From assembly GCF_947496875.1 (NCBI RefSeq), contig NZ_CANMEH010000002.1:248001-312000 (forward strand): a stretch of 64,000 bases of DNA. The letters are read 5' to 3'. Under the pieces are notes generated by a model. It was not told where the DNA came from and did not search any database. It saw nothing but the letters and a program-made list of their open reading frames with translations. Of this stretch, positions 58,420 through 64,000 are shown one piece after another; within the stretch, counting starts at the first letter, position 1, and every line of letters starts with the position of its first letter. The translations under genes were made by a program, and so were the position numbers. The DNA comes from an uncultured Paracoccus sp. (GTDB lineage: Bacteria; Pseudomonadota; Alphaproteobacteria; Rhodobacterales; Rhodobacteraceae).

Positions 58420-58953
58420 TCAGTTCGACGCCAGTCGACGGCCGCCCTGGCGATAGAAGATGTGGGCGCCGATCCGGGTGGTGCGGGTGAACCGCTTGGA
58501 CCAGGACGGGCTCACCTTCGTGGTGTGAAAATAGGTCGCTCCACTGGTCAGCGTCCGCGGCGCCCCGGACAGCGCCTCTTGCGCGATCCGGGTGGCCCGA
58601 TCATAGGCGGCACTGTTGCGGATGCGGGTGCTGTTACCCTTGTAGCTGAACTGGCCCCGCTGGTTGATGACGCCGCAGACCGACTTGGGAAAGCGGGGAT
58701 CGTCGACCCGGTTCAGGATCACCTCCGCCACCGCACGCTGACCAGCCTGAGGTTCGCCGCGGGCTTCGAAATAGATTGCCTCGGACAGGCATTTCAGCGA
58801 AGCGCCGCCTGCAGACTTTCCGGTGCTTGCCTGGATCAGGCGTTCCGGGCCGGGAACAACATTGCGGGTGTCGGCGTTGGCGGAGGAGACGAGCATCGGG
58901 ATGGCGGCAGCACACACACAGAGGGGCGCCAGCCAAGAGAGCAGCTTGGGCAT
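58420..58953 (-). CDS. Secreted cell wall hydrolase (SleB/Hydrolase_2 family)
   Basis: The 177-residue precursor has a signal peptide (residues 1-27, ending ANA-D) and a Hydrolase_2 domain (about 55-170), with CLSEAIYFEARGEP carrying the catalytic Glu, then VAEVILNRVDDPRFP and VINQRGQFSY, as in SleB spore-cortex and cell wall amidase/transglycosylase relatives. In non-sporing alphaproteobacteria it is a peptidoglycan-remodelling enzyme. The 206 bp upstream (58954-59159) hold its promoter and a 7-bp hairpin (59060-59078). Confidence 0.9.
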   Translation of the reverse strand: MPKLLSWLAPLCVCAAAIPMLVSSANADTRNVVPGPERLIQASTGKSAGGASLKCLSEAIYFEARGEPQAGQRAVAEVILNRVDDPRFPKSVCGVINQRGQFSYKGNSTRIRNSAAYDRATRIAQEALSGAPRTLTSGATYFHTTKVSPSWSKRFTRTTRIGAHIFYRQGGRRLASN

Positions 58954-59159
58954 GGAAGTCCTGTTCGATTGATCCCGGTGGCAGCCGGGCTACAGCGACG
59001 CTGATGGGAAATCCCGACGTCGGCTTCCACCACCCACCGGCGCAGAACCCCGATCGCTGCCGAAACTGACCGTTTCGGGCGGGAACCTGCCGAGCCGATC
59101 AGCGACACTGGGCAGAACGCCGCCGACGCTCAACCCGACCGTGCGGTGTCGCGCTCGCT

Positions 59160-61727
59160 TCAGCCCGGGTTGGCGGCTTCTCGCAGCAGAATCGATTCCC
59201 TTGCCGCCGCCAGTCGCGCCAGAGGCACGCGGAAGGGTGAGCACGAGACGTAGTCCACCCCGGCGCGCATGCAGAACGCGATGGACTCGGGGTTTCCACC
59301 ATGTTCCCCGCAGACCGAGATGGTGATCTCGGGCTTGCGCTCGCGCGCGCGCTGCGCGCCGATCAGGACCAGTTCGCCCACGCCTTCCTGGTCGAGGATG
59401 TGGAACGGATCTTCTTCAAAGACCCCCTGCCCGACATAGCTGCCCATGAACCGTCCCGCGTCGTCGCGCGACAGCCCGAAGGTCATCTGGGTCAGGTCGT
59501 TGGTGCCGAACGACAGAAAGGCGCAATGCTCGGCAATGTCGCCGGCGCGCAGGGCGGCGCGCGGGGTCTCGACCATGACGCCCAGACGATAATCGAAGCT
59601 GGACCGCGTCTCGGTCCGTACCGCCGCTGCCACCGCCTCGACCCGGTTGCGGACCAGTTCGACCTCGCGCATCGCGCTGACCAGCGGGATCATGATTTCG
59701 GGGACCACCCCGCCACCGCCGCGTTGGGCCGCAACCGTCGCCTCGAAGATGGCGCGGGCCTGCATGTCATAGATTTCCGGCACGACGATGCCCAGTCGCA
59801 CGCCCCGCATCCCCAGCATCGGATTGAATTCGTCCAGCGCCTCGATGCGGCGCAGCACGTCCGACAGGGGCAGATCGAGCGATTCCGCCAGCTCCCGCAT
59901 CCCCTCGCGGTCATGCGGCAGGAACTCGTGCAGGGGTGGATCGAACAGGCGGATGGTGACGGGCAGCCCTTCCATGATCTCGAACAGGGTGGTGAAATCG
60001 TCGCGCTGCATCGGCAGCAGTCGGTCCAGCGCAAGGCGCCGATCCTCCGGCTGGTCGGCGAAGATCATTTCGCGCATGGCCGGCAGGCGGGCGGCGTCAA
60101 AGAACATGTGCTCGGTCCGGCACAGGCCGATGCCCTGGGCGTTGAACATCCGTGCCATGCGCGCATCTTCGGGCGTGTCGGCGTTGGCACGGACGCTGAT
60201 CGAACAGGCCGCATCCGCCCAGTCGAGCAACTGCGTGAATGCGTCATCCAGCGCCGGTTCCAGCATGTCAGGCGCACCGGCCAGCAAGTCCCCCGAGGTG
60301 CCGTCGACCGTCACCTCGTCGCCTTCCCGCAGGACCCGGCTGCCGACCCGCATCGTACGGCTGCGCGGGTCGATCGTCAGGCCGGTCGCGCCCACAATGC
60401 AGGGCAGCCCCAGCCCGCGCGCGATCACCGCCGCATGGCTGGTCATCCCGCCGCGTTCCGTCACCACGGCGACGGACGCGTGCATGCCGCGGACGTCTTC
60501 GGGCACGGTTTCGCGGCGAACCAGCACGCAGGCCTCGCCGCGCGCGGCGCTGGCCTGCGCTGCCGCGGCGGTGAAGACGATACGTCCCGTTGCGGCGCCG
60601 GGGCTGGCGGCGATGCCCCGCGCCACCCGGTCGCGCGGCGCGCGCGGATCAACCTGGTGGTGCAGGAGATCCGAGAGCGCCCGGGGCTGCACCCGCATCA
60701 CCGCCTCTTCCGGGGTGATGATGCCTTCCCGGGCCAGCGCCACGGCGATGCGCACCGCGGCGCGTGACGATCGCGCCACCCGGGTGGCATCGATCAGCGA
60801 CAGCTTGCTGTCGGACACGACGAACTCGACCTGCATCTCCTCCCGCAGCCGCTCGCGGGCGGCCTTGCCGAAATCGACCAGATCCGCGAACACCCGCGGC
60901 GCCACGTCCTCGAGCGAGGGACCGCGGGGATCGCGCATCAGAAACAGCGTCTCGGCATCCGACCCCTGCTGGCGTCCCTGCGACTGGCCCCGGAACCGGC
61001 CGGTCATGCTGGGGCTGCCGGTGACGCCGTCGACGAACTGGATCGTGCCGGACCCGGTGATCCCGGGCCCGAGCGCCAGTGCCATGTCCTGCACCACCAA
61101 CCCCAGCGGCGCATCCGCCGGCGCCCCCTTGGCCTGCCGCAGCAGCCGCGCCGTGGGTCCGTCCCAGGCCCGCGCCATCGACCGCAGCACCTCGGCCAGC
61201 TGACGGCTCGGGTCCTGCGGGAACGGCTCGTCCGTCTCTTCCTCGAAGGCTTTCAGCGTGTCCTTCAGGCTGGCGTCGGGGTCCGAGAACATGTCGGGGT
61301 CCAGCCGCGCCACGTGAATGGCGTAGGACTGGACAAAGCCCCGATAGATCGCATCGGCGGCGCTACTACCGCGAGTGCGGGCCAGTTGGGCGTGGCATTC
61401 GTCGTTGATCCCGACATTGAGGACGGTGCCCGGACCGCCCCAATCCGGGTCGACGGCAGACGGGCGCACACCGACCAGCCCGTCGGCCGCGGCGATCAGG
61501 CGCCCCAACGCGGCGCTGTCCAGCATTCGTCCGGCCGCGATGCCGCGCACCGCTTCCACGGAAATGGCCATGGTCCGGGGCACCGGCAGGTCCATGCGGA
61601 TCAATCGCTGCAGGCATTTGGCGCGCCAGCCGTGCCGTGCGGTTTCGATCCGTGCCGACGGGGTGATCTCGACGATGTCGGGCCCCGGCTCGCGGTCGGA
61701 TCGGGGCAAGGGCGCAGCGCTGTCCAT
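59160..61727 (-). CDS. Pyruvate phosphate dikinase-like PEP-binding protein with altered ATP site
   Basis: The 855-residue protein aligns end to end with pyruvate phosphate dikinase. The central phosphohistidine domain is intact (GGMTSHAAVIARG, His431), as is the PEP/pyruvate barrel (GIGLCRTEHMFF, FGTNDLTQMTFG, and CGEHGG with the catalytic Cys). In the N-terminal ATP-grasp part, Lys37 and Arg88 are kept and Glu301 aligns with a metal ligand, but Gln replaces the neighbouring Asp, Asp313 replaces the ATP-binding Gln, and the GEYLINAQGED loop has become GRFRGQSQGRQQG. Whether it makes PEP from ATP is doubtful. The ATG at 61727 is the likely start. Confidence 0.85.
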   Translation of the reverse strand: MDSAAPLPRSDREPGPDIVEITPSARIETARHGWRAKCLQRLIRMDLPVPRTMAISVEAVRGIAAGRMLDSAALGRLIAAADGLVGVRPSAVDPDWGGPGTVLNVGINDECHAQLARTRGSSAADAIYRGFVQSYAIHVARLDPDMFSDPDASLKDTLKAFEEETDEPFPQDPSRQLAEVLRSMARAWDGPTARLLRQAKGAPADAPLGLVVQDMALALGPGITGSGTIQFVDGVTGSPSMTGRFRGQSQGRQQGSDAETLFLMRDPRGPSLEDVAPRVFADLVDFGKAARERLREEMQVEFVVSDSKLSLIDATRVARSSRAAVRIAVALAREGIITPEEAVMRVQPRALSDLLHHQVDPRAPRDRVARGIAASPGAATGRIVFTAAAAQASAARGEACVLVRRETVPEDVRGMHASVAVVTERGGMTSHAAVIARGLGLPCIVGATGLTIDPRSRTMRVGSRVLREGDEVTVDGTSGDLLAGAPDMLEPALDDAFTQLLDWADAACSISVRANADTPEDARMARMFNAQGIGLCRTEHMFFDAARLPAMREMIFADQPEDRRLALDRLLPMQRDDFTTLFEIMEGLPVTIRLFDPPLHEFLPHDREGMRELAESLDLPLSDVLRRIEALDEFNPMLGMRGVRLGIVVPEIYDMQARAIFEATVAAQRGGGGVVPEIMIPLVSAMREVELVRNRVEAVAAAVRTETRSSFDYRLGVMVETPRAALRAGDIAEHCAFLSFGTNDLTQMTFGLSRDDAGRFMGSYVGQGVFEEDPFHILDQEGVGELVLIGAQRARERKPEITISVCGEHGGNPESIAFCMRAGVDYVSCSPFRVPLARLAAARESILLREAANPG

Positions 61728-61791
61728 GACGGGGCGCAGCGTATGCGCGGGGGGGGCGATGCCGCAAGCGCGAAACGCCGCGACCCCCAGG

Positions 61792-62580
61792 TCAGGCGTC
61801 GAGGTCCACCCAGATCGGGACGTGGTCGCTGGGCTTGTCGCGCCCCCGCTGGTCGCGGTCGATGCCGACATCGCGCAGCCGGTCGGCGGCCTGCGGCGAC
61901 AGCAGCGCGTGGTCGATCCGGATGCCGTTGTCCCGTTCCCACGCCTGCCGCTGGTAATCCCAGAAGGTGAAGGGGCCCCGGGTGACTTGCGGGGTGCGGA
62001 TGCGAATCGCATCGGTCCAGCCCTGATGGATGATGCGGCGATAGGCGGCACGGGTGTCCGGCAGGAACAGCGCGTCATCGGCCCAGCGTTCCGGATGGGC
62101 CGCGTCGCGAGGTTCGGGGATCACGTTGAAGTCGCCCAGCATCACCACCGGCGCCTCGGTGCGCAGCAGGTTCGCGGCATGCTGGCGCAGCCGCTCCATC
62201 CACGCCAGCTTGTAATCGTATTTCGGACCGGGTGCAGGGTTGCCGTTCGGCAGATACAGCCCCGCCACATGAACCGCGCAGCGTTCGCCGATCACCGTGG
62301 CCTCGATGAACCGGGCCTGTTCGTCGCTGTCATCGCCAGGCAGGCCGCGCCGCACATCCTCGACAGGAACCCGTGCCAGGATGGCGACGCCGTTCCAGCT
62401 TTTCTGCCCGTGCGTCCACACCGACCAGCCCAGATCCTCGATCACGGACGACGGAAAGCCTTCGTCGACAGTCTTGATTTCCTGCAGCACGACGACATCG
62501 GGCTGCGCGTCCGGCAGCCAGGCGGTCAGCTGATGCAGCCGGGCCTTGATGCCGTTGATGTTGAAACTCGCGATCTTCAT
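61792..62580 (-). CDS. xthA: Exodeoxyribonuclease III
   Basis: An AP endonuclease and 3' exonuclease for base excision repair. The 262-residue protein has the family start MKIASFNINGIKAR, the metal-binding Glu in VVLQEIKT (near residue 34), GLYLPNGNP, the catalytic LGDFNVIPE and the closing SDHVPIWVDL with the catalytic His. The ATG at 62580 is fixed by the conserved N-terminus. It lies downstream of the radical SAM gene on the same strand, 93 bp away. Confidence 0.96.
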   Translation of the reverse strand: MKIASFNINGIKARLHQLTAWLPDAQPDVVVLQEIKTVDEGFPSSVIEDLGWSVWTHGQKSWNGVAILARVPVEDVRRGLPGDDSDEQARFIEATVIGERCAVHVAGLYLPNGNPAPGPKYDYKLAWMERLRQHAANLLRTEAPVVMLGDFNVIPEPRDAAHPERWADDALFLPDTRAAYRRIIHQGWTDAIRIRTPQVTRGPFTFWDYQRQAWERDNGIRIDHALLSPQAADRLRDVGIDRDQRGRDKPSDHVPIWVDLDA

Positions 62581-62673
62581 GGCAGCGACCCTAGCAGCAG
62601 CGCCCGCGCCGGCAAGGCCGCGCAAGACATGGCGTGTCAGCTTGGCCGAGGGGCGCGGCAGGCCCCTTCGGGA

Positions 62674-63753
62674 TCAGAACAGCGACAGCTGGTCCCCTGC
62701 GCGCGGCGGGGGGCCGAAGCGACTGGCATCCAGCGGCGGAGCTTGGGTGGCGAAGCCCAGCCGCTTGCGCGCCACCCGGAATCGCTGAAGCAGCAGATCG
62801 GCCTCGACCCCTTCCCCCTTCATGCGGGTGAAGAACCGCGGGTCGTTGTCGCGCCCGCCGCGCATCGCCTGGATGCGCGTCATCACATGATCGGCCATGC
62901 CCGGGTGGTGGCGCTGCAACCAGTCGCGAAATAGCGGCGCCACCTCGAGCGGCAGGCGGACCGGGATCATGCTGGCGAGGGTCGCGCCGGCCTCGCGCCC
63001 GGCGGCCAGGATCGATTCGACCTCGTGCGCAGTCAGCACAGGGATCATCGGCGCGGCCATCACCCTGACCGGAACCCCGGCATCGGCCAGCGCGCGGATC
63101 ATCCGCAGCCGGGTTGCGGGGGCCGGGGCGCGCGGCTCCATCTGCCGCGACAGCGCCGGATCCAGCGTGGTCACCGAGACCCCGACAGCAACCTGGCCGC
63201 GGGCCGCCATCGCCGCGATCAGGTCGAGATCCCGCAGGATCGTGCGGCCCCGGGTCACGATGCTCAGCGGATGGTTCCAGTCATGCAGGACCTGCAGGCA
63301 GGACCGCATGATGGCCAGCCGTGATTCGGCCGGTTGATACGGGTCGGTGTTGGTACCAAATGCGATCGGCGCCACCGCGTAGGTCGGCCGCGCGATCTCG
63401 GCAACCAGCAGCCGGGCGGCATCGGGCTTGGCGGTGATGCGGGTTTCGAAATCCAGCCCCGGCGACAGGCCCAGATAGGCGTGCGAGGGCCGCGCGAAAC
63501 AGTAGATGCAGCCATGTTCGCAGCCGCGATACGGATTGACCGAGCGGTCGAACGGCACGTCGGGGGACTGGTTGCGAGTGATGATGCGGCGCGGTCGCTC
63601 CGACACGATCTGCGTCTCCAGCACCCGAGGTTCGGGCGGCGTGTCCCAGCCGTCCTCCTCCCGGACCGCGTGGAACGGTTCGAACCGGCCGGCCGGGCGA
63701 TGCGCCGCCCCCCGCGCCTTCAGCAGTTCGTCATGGTCAGCAGGCGGTAACAT
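62674..63753 (-). CDS. PA0069 family radical SAM protein
   Basis: The 359-residue protein carries the iron-sulphur motif C-x3-C-x2-C as CEHGCIYC (Cys78, Cys82, Cys85) after NPYRG, the form found in the PA0069/Rv2578c family, which is related to spore photoproduct lyase. The reaction is unknown. The C-terminal half ends DQLSLF. No ribosome site precedes the ATG at 63753; a TTGAAC/TCTAGT promoter with a 16-base spacer would start transcription within a base or two of it, so the message may be leaderless. A LexA-type repeat overlaps that promoter. Confidence 0.9.
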   Translation of the reverse strand: MLPPADHDELLKARGAAHRPAGRFEPFHAVREEDGWDTPPEPRVLETQIVSERPRRIITRNQSPDVPFDRSVNPYRGCEHGCIYCFARPSHAYLGLSPGLDFETRITAKPDAARLLVAEIARPTYAVAPIAFGTNTDPYQPAESRLAIMRSCLQVLHDWNHPLSIVTRGRTILRDLDLIAAMAARGQVAVGVSVTTLDPALSRQMEPRAPAPATRLRMIRALADAGVPVRVMAAPMIPVLTAHEVESILAAGREAGATLASMIPVRLPLEVAPLFRDWLQRHHPGMADHVMTRIQAMRGGRDNDPRFFTRMKGEGVEADLLLQRFRVARKRLGFATQAPPLDASRFGPPPRAGDQLSLF

Positions 63754-63765
63754 GCGCAGAGACTA

Positions 63766-63780
63766 GAACATAAAGAGAAC
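63766..63780 (-). promoter_or_regulatory. LexA (SOS) box of the alphaproteobacterial type
   Basis: GAAC-N7-GAAC (GTTC-N7-GTTC on the coding strand) matches the direct-repeat LexA operator of alphaproteobacteria exactly. It lies 13-27 bases upstream of the radical SAM start, inside the predicted promoter between TTGAAC (63784-63789) and TCTAGT (63762-63767). Confidence 0.7.
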
Positions 63781-63867
63781 ATCGTTCAAGCCCGCTGCTG
63801 CCACAAAAGGGGGGTTTCATCCGGTCGCGGCGCTGCCCATATTCGGGGTGTGACGAGAGAGGATCGG

Positions 63868-64000
63868 ATGCCCCTGCCCCATTTCCTGCTGATGCTTGCC
63901 GCGATCATCCTGGTTGCCGCCGCCACCCTGTGGGTTGCGCTGTGGGCGGGTGTGCCCGCACAGGTTCTGGCGCTGGTGGCACTGGTCGGCGCTGCGGTGG
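63868..64000 (+). CDS. Small membrane protein, 5' part (partial)
   Basis: An ATG at 63868 with GAGAGG upstream opens a frame that runs off the window edge. The 44 visible residues (starting MPLPHFLLMLAAIILVAAAT) form two closely spaced hydrophobic helices joined by a short AGVP turn. It is divergent from the radical SAM gene, and the LexA-type repeat lies about 88 bp upstream, so shared regulation is possible. Function unknown. Confidence 0.7.
   Translation, partial: MPLPHFLLMLAAIILVAAATLWVALWAGVPAQVLALVALVGAAV

Noticed and set aside
59060..59078. CCGAAAC-N5-GTTTCGG hairpin downstream of the PPDK-like gene
   Set aside because: It lacks a T run on the minus strand and lies about 80 bp past the stop, so it is not called a terminator.
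59301..60767. 488-codon plus-strand open frame
   Set aside because: Antisense shadow of the PPDK-like gene; His/Gln/Arg-rich translation without structure.

Overview
This 64 kb window is chromosomal DNA from a high-GC alphaproteobacterium of the order Rhodobacterales, most like Paracoccus and its relatives. The signs are a coding third position that is almost always G or C, frequent GTG and TTG starts, the gene order coxB-ctaB-(small ORF)-ctaG-coxC-surf1-thrC-M16 peptidase, the order lptF-lptG-lptD-surA-pdxA-rsmA, a folB-folP-glmM run, and a DksA that keeps only one of the four zinc cysteines. It is dense housekeeping sequence. I found no insertion sequence, prophage, integrase, CRISPR array or plasmid function, and no stretch longer than 300 bases without a gene. 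The largest gaps (about 230-250 bp) are at 30100-30344, 34595-34842, 36173-36418 and 51720-51951.

Layout. 1-4791: a partial gene end, EcsC-like protein, acetyltransferase, flavin reductase plus apt, PACE-type transporter and an FAD-linked oxidase. 4845-12428 (minus): acetyltransferase, M16 peptidase, thrC, and the cytochrome aa3 oxidase assembly cluster (surf1, coxC, ctaG, small membrane protein, ctaB, coxB), without subunit I. 12574-15319 (plus): tldD and dprA. 15451-18008 (minus): DUF815 ATPase with tatC, tatB and tatA. 18212-21081: retropepsin-like protease, holC and pepA. 21222-29044 (plus): LPS export and outer-membrane biogenesis operon lptF-lptG-lptD-surA-pdxA-rsmA. 29068-32227 (minus): DUF4167 protein, prmC, prfA. 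32374-34594: di-haem cytochrome c peroxidase and a YceI protein. 34843-38458 (plus): rpsF-rpsR-rplI, an unknown membrane protein and a BrkB-family protein. 38564-41784 (minus): tig, tRNA-Leu(UAG) and the NAD(P)HX repair enzyme. 41929-46523 (plus): glnB-glnA, purB, a 47-residue protein and gap. 46636-53340: a small helical protein, pyrC-pyrE, dnaB, an MFS exporter, a lytic transglycosylase and a MoxR ATPase. 53501-64000: dksA, an FAD monooxygenase, glmM/folP/folB, a SleB-type hydrolase, a PPDK-like protein, xthA, a radical SAM protein and the start of a small membrane protein.

The most interesting signals are regulatory and lie in short intergenic gaps: a perfect alphaproteobacterial LexA-type direct repeat (GAAC-N7-GAAC) at the start of the radical SAM gene; a CtrA-like direct repeat before dprA; a perfect 7-bp inverted repeat of the CTGC-N4-GCAG type, as bound by PhaR, before a small helical protein of unknown function; a consensus DnaA box before dnaB; and a candidate structured leader before rpsF. 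Protein oddities are a PPDK-like protein with altered ATP-site residues, a PepA with a 65-residue acidic insert and a basic tail, and a FolB of about twice the usual length. None of these amounts to a demonstrated new system; they are testable leads in an otherwise ordinary core-genome region.
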